Positions 25,000-37,261 of a DNA stretch of 64,000 nt are shown here, in pieces. Under the pieces are notes generated by a model. The model was not told the origin of the DNA, ran no database searches, and was given only the letters and a program-made list of their open reading frames with translations. Each line of letters opens with the position of its first letter. The first letter of the stretch is position 1. Both the position numbers and the translations under genes were made by a program. This stretch comes from Rhizomys pruinosus. Lineage: Eukaryota > Chordata > Mammalia > Rodentia > Spalacidae. The stretch is from assembly GCA_009823505.1 (NCBI GenBank), contig VZQC01003076.1, positions 2,052,215-2,116,214 of the forward strand, in the 5' to 3' direction.

Positions 25000-25640
25000 T
25001 CTCGGTCAGCAGCAAGGAAGGGTCATGAGGGATTAAATTGCATGCTTAGGTTGCAGTGGGAGCCCAAGGCCTACTAAGCTTGTTTATAAGCAAGCCAAGG
25101 TAGGGTTAAATGATCTTGAAACTTTGGATACAGTTAGGTCAGCTTCCTTTTGTCCAGAAAAGTCGTTGTCACTGCTCTGTCTTCAGGGGCACTGCTTCCT
25201 CCATCGGACAGCTCCCGAGTCCTGCTGGGCTCTTGTATGGAGTGTGCCTTTTACTTCGCAGCCCAGGATTTACATTTGGTCCCTCTTCAGAGTCACTCTC
25301 TCCTTATGGCTATTCTCTACTTGAGACAACTTACCATGCCGTCCTTAGCTTCGTTATCTCACAGTATTTAAAATGGCATTTCGATCAATTTTCTTTTCAG
25401 GCCAACAGCAAGAACTCTGAGGCAGTTCTCTTTACTGATAGGTTTCTGGTCAATAGGTAGCTACTGTTTCTGTCTCTCGCCCTCTCTGCCTCTTCCCCAC
25501 ACCCTCATCCCACATCTTATTTTTCCTTCTGTCTCCATTTTTCTTTTCAAAGTGAGCATTTGAAGTTCCATTTTGTAGCAGCTCTGTGTGCTCATGCTAC
25601 CCTCTGTCATGGCTGTGATCATTGCTGTTTTCTTATAGTT
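25000..25640. other. Unassigned intronic sequence
   Basis: Overlapping open frames in all three + frames at 25110-25460 with no recognisable family; probably chance, as no frame looks favoured. Confidence 0.4.
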
Positions 25641-25643
25641 TTA

Positions 25644-26088
25644 AACTTATTTTATTTTTTATTTTTTTTAAACTTTATTTATTTATTTTATTTATTTCTG
25701 TATGTGTATCAATGTACTGTCTGCATGCAGGTCTGTGCACCCGTGTCGTGCAATGCCGTGGAGGTCAGAAGAGGCTCTCAGATTCCCCTGGAGCTGGAGT
25801 TCTCCTGGAATTGGAGTTTCAGACGGCTCTAGGCCGCCATGTGGGTGCCGGGGATAGAACCTGGGTCCTCTGTAAGAGCGGTCGGCGCTCTTAACCGCTA
25901 GGCCATCTCTCCAGCCCCAACTTATTTTATTTTTATGTGAGTATATACCACATGCATGAGAATGCCTGTAGAGGCCAGAAGAGGGCATCAGATCCCCTGG
26001 AATGGAGTTAGAGGGTGGGTGTGGGAACCAAGTTCCAGTTCTCTGGAGAAGCAGCAAGCTCTCTTAACCACTGAGCCATCTCTCCAGT
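25644..26088 (-). repeat. B2-like SINE, older, interrupted
   Basis: Body and head at 25919-26088 (GGCCAGAAGAGGGCATCAGA ... CTGAGCCATCTCTCCAG). Its A-rich tail was the target of the element at 25660-25918. Confidence 0.85.
25660..25918 (-). repeat. B2-like SINE, long form, nested
   Basis: Near-consensus reverse element. The target-site duplication AACTTATTTTATTTTT occurs at 25644-25659 and 25919-25934. Both 17-bp motifs are present. Confidence 0.92.
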
Positions 26089-26987
26089 ACCTTTTCCTAT
26101 TCCTTTCTAAAGATTCAGCTGAAGCACTTTAGTGCAGGCTCTGCTGTGTGGGGCATCTGCTCTCTCTGCTTAGCAAATACAGAGCCTAGTGCTGTTTGTG
26201 CTATGACCGTATTGCTCTTTTAAACCATTATAAACAACTAAGTAATTTAGTAACTACTGGAAACCTTTATTCCTTGGAAAGGGAGAGTATTTCTTTTGCT
26301 CATGTCTTTATTTTGTCTTTATTTATAGTGGTTTTTAATAAAGGTGTTTGCTTATATTTGCCCTGGGGAAGTGGGACAATTTATCTTAGGTGGTCAGTAG
26401 TCCCAAGGTCATGATATCTGCTATTCATAAATATTCTAACCCTGTCATTAAGCATTTTCTCTCCTGGGGATAAAACGATGGGGTTGGTAGAACTGTGCAC
26501 AAGATTGTAAGGTCCTCCTTGGTTTCAGACCCAGCAACTAGGATCCATTAATTGCTTTATTGTTTTCAGCAATGCTGTGGTTCACATTCTGATTCAAATA
26601 GATTAGGGCCTCTTCTGCAGGCTGGGTTTGAGGTGGCTTAGATGGCAGGAGGACTCTTCTTAGTTAAGTCTTTCCTAGTTCTCTCTAATGAAGTACCCAG
26701 CCTGCAGTTTAGTGTGTTGCCATCAGGAGTCACCAGTGGGGTGGTGAATGCTCAAAGATGGACCGAACTTCCATTGATATACAGAGAGCACCCTTAGGTT
26801 CTGCCTTCCTTGCCTTCTATTTTAAGAATGAGTTTTTCAAGACGTTTTAGGAACTATTAAATAGTTTCTCTTTCTGCTTGGGCAAAATCTAGGCTCACTG
26901 TTGGAGACCCACAGTTAAGAGTGACTCTCGGGCCTTCGTAGGTTGACTTTCCTAGAATGAAGGTTCCATTCTTCAGAGTGAGTAGGA

Positions 26988-27229
26988 GGGGGCTGGAGAG
27001 ATGGCCTAGCGGTTAAGAGCGCCGAATGCTCTTGCAGAGGACCCGGGTTCGATCCCCAGCACCCACATGGCGGCTGAGAACCGTCTGTAACTCCAATTCC
27101 AGAAGAACTCCAGTTCCAGTGGAATCCGAGACCCTCTTCTGACCTCCGCGGCATTGCACGACACAGGTGCACAAACCTACATGCAGACAGTACACTCATA
27201 CACATACAAAAATAAATTTAAAAAACAAA
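26988..27229 (+). repeat. B2-like SINE, long form
   Basis: B box GGTTCGATCC intact and both 17-bp motifs present. The target-site duplication AGAGTGAGTAGGA occurs at 26975-26987 and 27230-27242. Confidence 0.95.
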
Positions 27230-27242
27230 AGAGTGAGTAGGA

Positions 27243-29205
27243 CCCAGGCCCATCATAGGTGAAAGAAAGGAACCCTAGTAGCCAAGCATTTAGCTTTAAC
27301 TAAATCCCAAAGCTGGGGGTAGGCTGGAAGTGCTCCCAGCAGGTCCCTCCAACTTGGCCCTCTCTTCTCTGGACCTTAGAGGAATCTGGTCAGCCACAGA
27401 AGCCTGCAGGGAAGTTCTGCCCATGGGAGCCTGCCTGTTGGAGTGTAAGGACAGGGTTTGTGGACATAGACCCTTGTGGTTACCAAAATATAGCAGATTC
27501 TTTGAATAACTTTTTCTTCATTAGCAGATTCTTTGAATAACTCTTTCTTCACTTGCCATATACCAGTGGAACAAATTCCAGACTAAGTGGTTATTTCATA
27601 AAATAGTTTTTAGCACTCTGGTTTTTAAGCTGAGGAACTTTGGCCCAAAGAGTCCCTCCCATCACCAATCTGCAAGTTGAATTCCACCACCTTTGAAATT
27701 TTAATGTTACAGTTTATTTGTGGTAACAAATATTGGTTTAGTTTTTATAGTAGTATTCCAAATCCATTTATTAAATAAACTACCCTTTCCCCAAAGCAAC
27801 TTATTAATAATGCATGGATATTTCCATATGTGCTGTGAGTTACTCAGTATTCAATACTAATTTTTTGAACGGGATTCCCAATGGCATCTTGTATCTGAGC
27901 GAATCCATCTCAAAACCTGTTTTGTATGCTCTCCTTCATCCTAGTGACGTTTCACACTCAGATGTTACAAAGGCAGGTTTCAGATTTGCTAACCTTTTTA
28001 CATTACAGAAACTCTGATGTGGCTTATTAAAGGCTAGATTATTTGAAAAGCAAACCAGAAGTTTATCTCATGATAAATACTTGTATGAAGGATGTAGTTA
28101 TTTGAAGTATATTTCCTCCAAGAATATTTCTTTGGATTTTACCTTCATTATTTCATCGTTGATAATAAATTTGAAGTGTTAGGTTTTGTTTCAGATAATA
28201 GGATAATTACATTAGATTTTCAGTAGGCATGAGAGACTTGCATTTTGCTAATCCTAGCTATTGAGCCTGCTACTAAATGTCTTGTGGTTTCTTTCCTGGC
28301 AGTGAGGATAAAATTAATAAACAGATACAGTGCCTGAGCGTGATTTCACCATCTGGAAGGAGAGTCAGATATGCAGTCTTAGAAAATGCTCTGATAGGTT
28401 ACTAAGGTGAAGCCGGTTGATAAGGGGAAAGAGAAAGGTTAATGGTACTGAGAATGTTTCTTTCGAACCTAGAGGAATTTTGCAACAGCCTTTAAAGATT
28501 TATTTCTCATTAATTTGTATTTTAATGCCAACACTTTGTTAAAATTTTGTGTATTTATATTAGAATGGATGTCGAGGAAATTCCTCAAGTAGTTTCCAGA
28601 ATGTTTCTTCTGTACTCTGTGCTCTCATTCAAATTTTTCTCCTAATGTTCTATCCTTATAAAATTTGAAAAAAAGCAAATAAATACAGGAAAATCTATTA
28701 AGGAAGATGGAATGAAATATTATCAATTCTAAGATTCTATGGTATGGCTTCTATTTTGTTTATTGTAGTAATATATATTTACATATCTGTACAGTTTATT
28801 ATTATCATTTTGGAATGTTTTTCATCTGTGTATTTAAAAATACACTTATAAAATTTTATATTACAGAAAACAATATATGTCTATAGCAACAGTAATACTG
28901 ACTTTATTTTGATTTTCATAGTTATTATAGATAATTTCTTTGAGAAAAAATTAGCATATCACCCCACCATCTTTAAACAAACTTACTTCCCAAACTTGAG
29001 GATATGTTACAATAATTTTATGTAATTTAAAATACCTAATTTAAAATTATACCTAATGTATACAACAATTTAATAAAGTTTGAAAAAAATCATCAGTTTA
29101 GCACTTCTAGCATTTATTTAACTAAATAATTTATTTTAACAAAAAATTAGTTTTGAACTTTTGATATTCATTCAGGTTATACCAAGGTGAGATAAATGCT
29201 GAAAT
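27243..29205. other. Repeat-poor intronic stretch
   Basis: No transposon recognised in about 2 kb. A 31-bp tandem duplication lies at 27491-27552. 28500-29160 is very AT-rich. Confidence 0.45.
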
Positions 29206-29218
29206 ATGAGAACACATT

Positions 29219-29479
29219 TAAGATTTATTTTTATGTTTATGTATGTGTATGTGTTTATGTATGTGTATATGTTTATGTATGTGTATGTGTTATGTATGTT
29301 TATGTATGTGTATGTGTATGTGTTTCTGTGTGTGTGCAGGTGCTCACAGGGGCCAGAGGATTCCTTGGAACCAGAGTTCCAAGTGGTTGTGAGCCACATG
29401 ATGTGGGTGCTGGGAACCAAACTCAGTCCTCTGGAAGAGAAGCAAGTACTCTAAACTGCCTATTCATATCTGTCCAGCC
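29219..29479 (-). repeat. B2-like SINE with (TGTATG)n-expanded tail
   Basis: Head reversed at 29400-29479 (ATGTGGGTGCTGGGAACCAA ... CTGTCCAGCCCC). The tail part 29226-29335 has expanded into TGTATG/TTATG repeats. Confidence 0.8.
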
Positions 29480-29786
29480 CCAGAAAATTGTATATAAAAA
29501 TATCCATTATATATAACTAGAGCCCCCAAATTATGATCCAGTAGCCCCACTAGGGTGTAATGTCACTTTTCTCAAAACACAATTGAGCAGACACCCATGC
29601 TCCCCTTCATAGACACTATATTAGTCTGTCCTTCCAGCAAACCAGACCCAGCCTTCACTGGGAGTTTGCTCTCTGGTGGAGGGGGTTCACTGGCTTTGTT
29701 CTTTTTGCTTGGGTATTGATAGTCCTTTGCATTTTCATATAAGTTTTGAAATAGTAACATAAGTTTCCATAAAAATATGTGGTTCT

Positions 29787-29936
29787 CAGCCAGGCATGGT
29801 AGTGCACACCTTTAATCCTAGCTCTTGGGAGGCAGAGGCAGGTGGATCTCTGAGTTAAAGGGCAGCTTGGTCTACATAGTGAGCTTCAGGCCAGCTGAGG
29901 CTAAAGAGAGACCCTGTCTCAAAAAGACAAAAAAAA
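29787..29936 (+). repeat. B1 SINE
   Basis: AGCCAGGCATGGTAGTGCAC to CCCTGTCTCAAAAAGAC. Flanks AATATGTGGTTCTC and AATATGGTTCTC suggest an imperfect target-site duplication. Confidence 0.92.
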
Positions 29937-30009
29937 TATGGTTCTCTATTAGAGAATCAATTTAACATACAAAGTTAGCAAAGAATGGAACCTTTTACCA
30001 CACTGCATC

Positions 30010-30870
30010 CACTGAACCATGACTAGAACTTGCGTTTTATTTATTTAGATTTTCCTTAATTTCTCTCCATTATATTCTATAGTTCTCTTAGTTGTTGGAC
30101 AGCTTTTCATATAGTTGTCCCTGTGTATTTTTTGTTGCTATTCTCAACTGTTTCCAGTTTTTCTTAATGTTGGCACCATTTTTTTGTGCACTGATTTTTT
30201 TTAGTGAATATATTAATTTACTGGTTCTAATATATGCATTGGTAGGATATGATCATGATTGTAATTTATTTATTTTTAAGTGCCTGTTCCTTTCTTTCTT
30301 TACTCCACTTGATACTGTTTTCAATATAATGTTAAGTAGAGGGGTTGATGTCCAGAATCCTTATCACATATTTTAAAACTTTGTGTGTGTGTGTGTGTGT
30401 GTCTGATCTGCATGTGTGAGTACAAGTGCTTGGCTGTCGTGGTATGTGTGTGGACATCAGAGAACAAGTCCATTCTCTCTTTTCACTATGGGGGCGCCCA
30501 AGAATTGACCTCAGGAGCCTTGGTTGCCAGGACCCCTACCCACTCGATCACGTCCCCACCTCCTGTCACAGTTTTAAATCCTTAGAATAAGTAGCTTACT
30601 ATTTTATCTTAACATGTGATACTTAAAGCAGGTTTCATTTTTAGATACTTTTCTATTTCAAGTTTTTTTCAGGTCTAATCATAAATATTAGTGCCTCTAT
30701 TGAGAAGGTTGTTTTCTTCTTTATTATGTAAATATGAAGAAGAAGGTCAAGTTACTCCTTAGATAGACGTGAGCCTTGATATCCTAGAATAAAGTTAAAT
30801 CTGCATCCAAAGTTTAGCCTGTAATACGTCTTTCTTGTGTCCCTCATAGGTTTGGGCAACAAAATGATGT
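30010..30870 (-). mobile_element. Old L1 ORF2 fragment, interrupted
   Basis: TTTCAATATAATGTTAAGTA and, after a SINE-like part, TAGTGCCTCTATTGAGAAGG follow the order of antisense L1 ORF2 segments. No frame is preserved. Boundaries are approximate. Confidence 0.5.
30381..30565 (-). repeat. B3/B2-like SINE with (TG)n
   Basis: (GT)10 followed by GAGTACAAGTGCTTGGCTGT, GAATTGACCTCAGGAGCC and CCCACTCGATCACGTCCCC resembles a reversed, diverged tRNA-headed SINE. Confidence 0.55.
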
Positions 30871-30902
30871 TGACTATTTTTTATTTTTCCCTTTTTACTT
30901 TG

Positions 30903-31122
30903 TACCAGGGATTAATCTAGGGCCTCACATACACTAAGCAAGTACTCTACCACTGAGCTAGAGCCCCAACTCCCTTTTTGCTTTTTATTTTAAGGCAGTG
31001 TCTCACTAATTTATTCAGTGACCTGGAACTCACTTGGCAGCCTAAGAAAGTCTTCAACTTTGTATCCTCCTGCATCCTCAAACTTCCAAGTAGCTGGAGT
31101 TACAGGCCTGTGGCATCAAGCT
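30903..31122 (-). repeat. B4-like SINE
   Basis: A reversed tRNA-like head (CTACCACTGAGCTAGAGCCC) is followed by a reversed B1-like unit (CTGGAACTCACTTGGCAGCC, GCTGGAGTTACAGGCCTGTG). Confidence 0.75.
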
Positions 31123-31135
31123 TAAAATGAAGTAT

Positions 31136-31262
31136 AAGGCAGGTGTGATTTTGCTCACCTTTAATCCTAGGACTCAGAATGCAGAGACAGGTGGATCATA
31201 GGAAGTTCCAGGCCAGCTGGGGATGCAGGAAGACCCTGTCTCAAAACAGCAACCACAAAAGT
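31136..31262 (+). repeat. B1 SINE, diverged
   Basis: CACCTTTAATCCTAGGACTC, GTTCCAGGCCAGCTGGGG and CCCTGTCTCAAAACAGC. Confidence 0.85.
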
Positions 31263-31273
31263 TTTAAGATACT

Positions 31274-31493
31274 TTTTTATAATTTTATTTTTTATGCGTA
31301 TGAATGTACTGTCTGCATGTAGGTCTGTGCATCTGTGTCCTACAATGCCTCGGAGGTCAGAAGAGGGCGTTGGATTCCCCTGGGACTGGAGTCAAAGATG
31401 GTTCTCAGGTTCCATGTGGGTGCTGGGGATTGAACCCGGGTCTTCTGCAAGAGCAGTCAGTGCTGTTAACCACTAGGCTATCTCTCCAGCCTC
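31274..31493 (-). repeat. B2-like SINE, short form
   Basis: Reverse element with a single 17-bp motif (GGGACTGGAGTCAAAG). The target-site duplication TAAGATACT occurs at 31265-31273 and 31494-31502. Confidence 0.9.
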
Positions 31494-32039
31494 TAAGATA
31501 CTCTTAGTTGATGTAGAATTTTATGTAATATTTATATAATATATTTTCAAAATGCCATAAAAATACTCACTTGAGAAGTTGTCAAGGTCTAGGCAATTTT
31601 GCAAAATGTAAGGATTAAGTTCTTTAATATTTGTAGAACTTTGATATCTTCTCTTAAACTTAGTCCATAGAAATAATTTTGGAGAATTAAAAAATAATAG
31701 CCCTTTTGATATATTATTGATATAAACTGCACACTTTGAAAATGTAAAAGTTGGCATATATTGACACAGGAATACAGCCACGGAACCATTGCCATAGTCA
31801 GGGTAATGAACACATCTGCCACATCCTAACAGTTCTACACTGTTCTGACATCTATGACATCTATGTGGTACTGACTTCTGGGCTGTAAGCATTGGATAGC
31901 CCCTTTTCCCATCCATGTATGTCTTTTTAAGTCTTTTCTTCATCAATCAGTAGCTTTCTGAATACCTCAGGCTACTCAGACTCAGTGCTAATGCTTTGTG
32001 GTGTGATGTTGGCATAGCTCCCCTGTATGTGTTGAATAC

Positions 32040-32182
32040 TTAGTAGCACAATTGGATGCTAACTACTAGATGGCTGTAGCATCCCTTCGCTTGAGACCTA
32101 ATAGTCAAAATTGTCCCCTCAACCTTGTCAGGTGGGCTCTGGGGGGAACAAATTCTGAAAGCTGAAAGGTTGAGAATCACTG
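32040..32182 (-). mobile_element. MER20-like hAT DNA-transposon remnant
   Basis: CTAACTACTAGATGGCTGTA, GTCAAAATTGTCCCCTC, CTGGGGGGAACAAATTC and a terminal GGTTGAGAATCACTG match the order of MER20 in reverse. Assignment is from memory. Confidence 0.6.
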
Positions 32183-32329
32183 ATATAGCTGCCTTGCATA
32201 AGTTTCTTTTCAATTTCTTCAAAGAATTTGAATTTCATTCTCCTTGGATGCTGACATTTCTTATATGTAAAATCACAGTGCAGGACAGCTGCATGTCTGG
32301 CTGGGTGGCCTGCTACAGAGAAATTCATA

Positions 32330-32740
32330 TAGAAGCCCAAATAAAAACAATCTGGCTGAGGAAGTATAGAAAACAGAAGTCTCATACGGTCAGAGTAAAC
32401 AAGTGCTTAGAAAACTGTTTGACAATATTTACTAAAGTTGAACCCACCTTTATTTCCCTATGTCCACTGCAAATCATATTTACCAAAAGACAAGCAGAAG
32501 TACTCTCTCTACGCTGGTCATTACCAAATCTGGAAGCTCCCCAAATTCCCATGAGCAGCAGAGTGAATACAAAGTTTTCCTACCTCATATTGCGGTATTT
32601 GAATATACCACAATACAACAAGTTTATCTATGTGAAACAATATAAAAGAATCTCACAAACATAACGTTGAGCACTTCTGCTGTATAAAAAGCCTATGAAC
32701 TGTATAATTTTATTTTACTAAAATTGTAAAAGAAGCAAAG
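32330..32740 (+). mobile_element. Old L1 3'-end fragment (L1M-like)
   Basis: AAAACTGTTTGACAATATTT, ATATTTACCAAAAGACAAGC, GAATCTCACAAACATAACG and TTGAGC follow the 3' end of ancient mammalian L1. The 179-residue open frame at 32125-32664 is made of this and the MER20 remnant and is not a gene. Confidence 0.65.
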
Positions 32741-32845
32741 CTGATCTGTTATATTATATTACCCTTAGGGCTTAGTACCTGTTAGGGAGCTTCTATGCTT
32801 AAGACAATCTCCTCTTGTTTAAACTGTTGCTTTTATCTGATTTCT

Positions 32846-33082
32846 TTTTTTCAATTTTTTTATTTTATTATTTTTGTATGTGTATGAATGAATGTACTGT
32901 CTGCATGTAGGTTTGTGCACCCGTGTCCTGCAATGCCGTGGAGGTCAGAAGAGGGTGTTGGATTTCCCTGGAACTGGAGTTAAAGAAGGTTCTCAGCCGC
33001 CATGTGGGTGCTGGGGATTGAACCCAGGTCCTCTGAAAGAGCAGTCGGCGCTCTTAACTACTAGGCCATCTCTCCAGCCCCC
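32846..33082 (-). repeat. B2-like SINE, short form
   Basis: Single motif GGAACTGGAGTTAAAG. The target-site duplication TTATCTGATTTCT at 32833-32845 is matched by TTATCTGATCTCT at 33083-33095, one mismatch. Confidence 0.92.
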
Positions 33083-33125
33083 TTATCTGATCTCTTAATC
33101 CATTAATCTTCTACTAAAATGTTAT

Positions 33126-33196
33126 AGGTTGAGGACATAACTCAGTGGTAGAGTGGTGACCTCGCATGTGCCAAACCCTGGCTTCCATCTCAGCAC
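33126..33196 (+). repeat. ID-like SINE
   Basis: GGTTGAGGACATAACTCAGT, GGTAGAGTGGTGACC and CTTCCATCTCAGCACGC resemble a tRNA-Ala-derived head, followed by an (AT)n tail. Confidence 0.65.
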
Positions 33197-33212
33197 GCAT
33201 ATATATAATATA

Positions 33213-33258
<46 letters not shown>

Positions 33259-33265
33259 GTATATA
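33197..33265. repeat. (AT)n microsatellite
   Basis: About 30 TA units forming the tail region of the ID-like element. Confidence 0.93.
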
Positions 33266-33504
33266 GTAGATTTATATAGGTATGTGTATAAAATGCAATA
33301 TACAATTTGCTATTATACAATTCACATTTCAGACTTTAAGAAAAGTCATTGTTCATCTCCATCTAATTTGGCTCTCACCGAGTAGGCTGATTCTGCCTCC
33401 CCAACTCCCATCCTTCCTACCACCATTTCTTAATCACTTCTGCTCCCACCACTGTGCATAGCTCCTGCCAAGAGGTCTGACCACAAACCCAGTTCAAAGC
33501 TTAC

Positions 33505-33618
33505 TGTGCTGGTATATACCTAGAATCGCACTACACAAGTGTCTAAGGCAGTTGGGTAGCCCCAAGTTTAAGGATGGACTATATAGTAAAACCCTGTCTA
33601 ATAAAATAAGCAAAAGCC
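33505..33618 (+). repeat. B1-like SINE, old
   Basis: CTGTGCTGGTATATACCTAG ... CCAAGTTTAAGGATGGACTA ... AACCCTGTCTAATAAAAT is a plausible diverged B1. Confidence 0.4.
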
Positions 33619-33701
33619 ATTGAATTATCCTATTAGAGATAAATGTTTTATTTTCTCTCCCTTATACTTCCATTCATTAACACCTTAAAAACTAGCTAGG
33701 A

Positions 33702-33939
33702 GGGGCTGGAGAGATAGCCTAGCAGTAAGAGCACTGACTGCTCTTGCAGAAGACCCGGGTTCTATCCCCAGCACCCACATGGCGGCTGAGAACCGTCTGT
33801 AACTCCAATTCCAGGAGAACTCCAGTTCCAGGGGAATCCGACGCCCTCTTCTGACCTCTGCGGCATTGCATGACACGAATGCACAAACCTCCATGCAGAC
33901 AATACATTCACAAACATAAATAAAGAAATTAAAAAAAAA
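33702..33939 (+). repeat. B2-like SINE, long form
   Basis: Both 17-bp motifs present. The B box has one change (GGTTCTATCC). The target-site duplication AACTAGCTAGGA occurs at 33690-33701 and 33940-33951. Confidence 0.93.
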
Positions 33940-34121
33940 AACTAGCTAGGAAACTTTCATTACTGTAAGCTTAAGGATTTGTGACCATGGAGTATCTTGA
34001 CTAGAATGAGTTGTTCATGTATATTCAATGTGTATTTTTCCTTAATGTGACTACAGTTTACTTAGACAAAGATATTGCAAGCCTCTAAATATGCTCAAAG
34101 GTACGTAAAGTACATTGGATG

Positions 34122-34122
34122 G

Positions 34123-34163
<41 letters not shown>

Positions 34164-34308
34164 TGTGTGTCTGTGTGTGTATCTGTGTCTGTGTCCCTGT
34201 AGCCACATCTGGCCTGGAACTGTCTATGTAGACCAGGTTGGCTTTGATCTCACAGTGATCAATTTGCTTCTGCCTCCCACATGCTGGGATTAAAGGTGTG
34301 TGCCACCA
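34122..34308 (-). repeat. B1 SINE with (TG)n tail
   Basis: A (GT)n run at 34122-34190 joins CCCTGTAGCCACATCTGGCC and GCTGGGATTAAAGGTGTGTG of a reversed B1. Confidence 0.88.
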
Positions 34309-34453
34309 CTATATCTATCTATATCCATATCTATATATACACATACATATAGAGAATTTATAATAAAATTCTTTACAATACAAATGTCCTTGAATGTTTG
34401 CTCTTGTCTTGATCACCTATTTTATAATTTACTTCATTAGATATAAAAGTATT

Positions 34454-34509
34454 GGCCGGGTGTGGTGGTGCATGCCTTTAATTGTAGCACTTGGGAGGCA
34501 GAGGCAGGG
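34454..34509 (+). repeat. B1 SINE, 3'-truncated
   Basis: GGCCGGGTGTGGTGGTGCAT ... GGGAGGCAGAGGCAGG stops abruptly without a tail, so the 3' half was lost. Confidence 0.9.
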
Positions 34510-34640
34510 TATCTAACTATATTATACTTTCAGTTTATTTTTTCCTGTATATTTATCTAATAGGTTTTGTCCATTTTGTTGTTTGGGGAGAATTATTTTT
34601 CAAAACCTTATTTTATAAAGGTGTTTAAAATTTTTTGTGA

Positions 34641-34858
34641 GGGGCTGGAGAAATGGCTCAGTAATGAAGAACACTTGCTGCTCTTGCAGAAGACCTGGGT
34701 TGAATTACCAGTCCCCAAATCAAGGCTAACAACCATCTGTAACTCCAGTCCCAGAGGAAGGTGGCACCCTCTTCTGACCTCGATGAGCATTGCCCAACAC
34801 AAGTGCACTTACATACATGCAGGCAATACTCTCATACATATAAAATTAAAAAAAAAAA
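34641..34858 (+). repeat. B2-like SINE, short form, older
   Basis: GGGGCTGGAGAAATGGCTCA head, single AACTCCAGTCCCAGAGG motif, and tail AAAATTAAAAAAAAAA. Confidence 0.88.
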
Positions 34859-34869
34859 CGAATAAAATA

Positions 34870-36684
34870 TTGGAAAAATAATAGAATGTTTTTGATTGAA
34901 TAAATTTACCAAAAAATTCTGCTAAGCATTTCGTATGTGATTTTATTCATTTTTCTTTTTAAAATGACCTTTTTATCTTGCAAGTTTTTTTCATTGACCA
35001 TCTCTATTTTTTTCTTGTATTTTTGTCCAACAGAAAAATCATGTCATGTTAGAGTGAAAGGCGATGTCGCAGTTTCTCTTGGATTGATTCTAAATAAGCT
35101 AAATTACTTTCTATTTTGTTAGCAGATGTTCATATTTGTTTTACTCCCACAATTTATTTTTTTGAGGACATAAATTACGTTTTATTTCTAACGTCCGTTG
35201 CATTCACATTTGCTTTCTCTTTTTATCCTTTATATGCAAATTAGAAGGATATTTTCTCATAATTTTTTATTCAATTCTATGCCATATGCTTAAAACCTGC
35301 TTTCAGAATATATATAATGTTCCAAAATTTAGTTGAATCTCCCTCCCCTAATTATGTGCACTTATTTATGTTAATTGCATTGTATTCCTATTTATGAGGT
35401 AAATACCATATCTTGGATAATCCAGATTCCCAAGTTGTTCACTTATGAGTGTGCTGTTACTATTTATTTAAATGGAAACATTTTTCAGTCATGGTGATAG
35501 TAAATTGTGTTGTTGGTAACTGATTTTTAAACAGCTTGAATTTTAAAAGCTAGCCCTTATCATTTGAATGAAATTATCATTTGAATGAAATTATCTGGTT
35601 GAATTGATAGCTTGCATGATCAGATCATCCTGTGTCCTGTGGGCAAAAGCATGTGTGTGTCAGACGACTCCAGCCCTTAGTCTGGGAGAGATGTGGGTAT
35701 CCAGATTGGAACCAAGAATGCCTCCTTCAAGGATCACTTCCTATAAGATCTTCTGAAGGTTCACATTACCACATTTCAGAGTTAGTCTTTTATCCACCAT
35801 TCAGCAATACAAAACTCCTGTCAGAAAGATTAAAATTCTACACATTCCTGCAATTTCTTGAAAGAATAGCAATCATTATAAAAATCCACTGTCCTCACAG
35901 CCTAGTCTTCTTTCTGTATGGATTTAGGCAGGTCTGCTCACCCCTTAGACTTCTAGTTTATAAATGAAAGGCAATTCTTTAGATATTATCATCTTACTGA
36001 GATGAGATGCAGAGTTCAAACGGAAGTGAGTAGTATTTTTCCCAGATGTGAAGGGTTGGTGATGGTACAGGTGTTCTGGTCTCATACTCCTTAAGCGTAT
36101 TTGTTCACGGCATTTATTCATAAAGAATGATCCCGTCTCTCTGTTGTCCCCATCACCCATTTAGCGCAAAAAATTGCTGGGTTCAGAAATTCACTTTTTA
36201 GTTAATGACAGAAAAAGAATATGAATGATAGCATTTAGTGATTTCTTTCATTTAAAGGAGAATGGTATTGTAGTTGTCGAGTCTAAAGGATCGTTGCCTC
36301 TGGTATTTACAGTGACACACTTAAATAAGCTTTGGCATTCATTAAGATTACTTGCTTGCAGGCCCAAGATTGGAGAGGAGAGATGAAAGAATTTAGGTCA
36401 CTAGGGAAACAGCCAATCATTTAATCATGTTTCCTACTCAGCACACTCCTTTTCCACCTGTGTACTACAATCTTGCCTGACAATAGGAGGTTCCCTGTGA
36501 CTACTCCAAAACAAAAGTCCTTCTTATGTATTTTAGCTAGTGTTGCTAAAAGACATCTTGATGACCCGCAATTACTATAAAATGTTTTGTTCTGAATACC
36601 AAGAATGAATACTAAGAAGTGACTCAGTAGTTCATGAAACTTCTGAAATTTTATGCAGCATATTCATACTCTTCCCCCACAACC

Positions 36685-36720
<36 letters not shown>

Positions 36721-37255
36721 ATTTGCTTCTTGGCTTGTTTTAAGGGTATCTTTAGTCAAAGTGCAGGAGGAGTTGCTATGACAGAATCTCTGCTGGCCAT
36801 GCATAGATGGTAAAGCTTTTGCTAACACTCTAGCCCATGAGTAGACAGCATGCCCATGGTGAATTTGCACATGTGCCCCATAGAGCTGTGCAGGTCCTCA
36901 GCCCCATCACTTGCTGTACCATTGCCCTGATCACTGATGACATATTTTGCTTGGGCATGTTCTAGCTGGACATCACACTTTACACATGTCATATTTTTCT
37001 CCAATTTTCCTCTGTTGAGAACTTGGATACATAGCGACAAGAAACTGCAAGATTGTGGATGGGAAATGCCAGCTTCATGCTGCTCAAATTCTGAGAGGTA
37101 TTTGTTACACCTAAGACTGAAAGGCTGAGTGTAGATTAGAAGACATTTGGCAGTCTTCTACATGGAGTTTTCACCCGTGTGCTGTATCAACAGTAGGAAA
37201 AGGCATAGAAAACTCAGAATGCTTAAAAACAACTGTTTTGAATAAAAGCTTCCTC
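34870..37255. other. Repeat-poor intronic stretch
   Basis: Apart from a (GT)n at 36686-36718 and a 17-bp tandem duplication at 35557-35590, no repeat is recognised. Short ORFs at 35632-35967 and 36822-37040 look like chance. Confidence 0.45.
36686..36718. repeat. (GT)n microsatellite
   Basis: About 16 uninterrupted GT units. Confidence 0.95.
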
Positions 37256-37261
37256 CTGGGG

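Noticed and set aside
25110..25460. 116-residue + strand ORF with parallel ORFs in the other frames
   Set aside because: All three frames are open over part of it, which points to base composition rather than coding.
32125..32664. 179-residue + strand ORF, the longest in the window
   Set aside because: It runs through a MER20-like remnant and an old L1 3' end; there is no coherent protein family.
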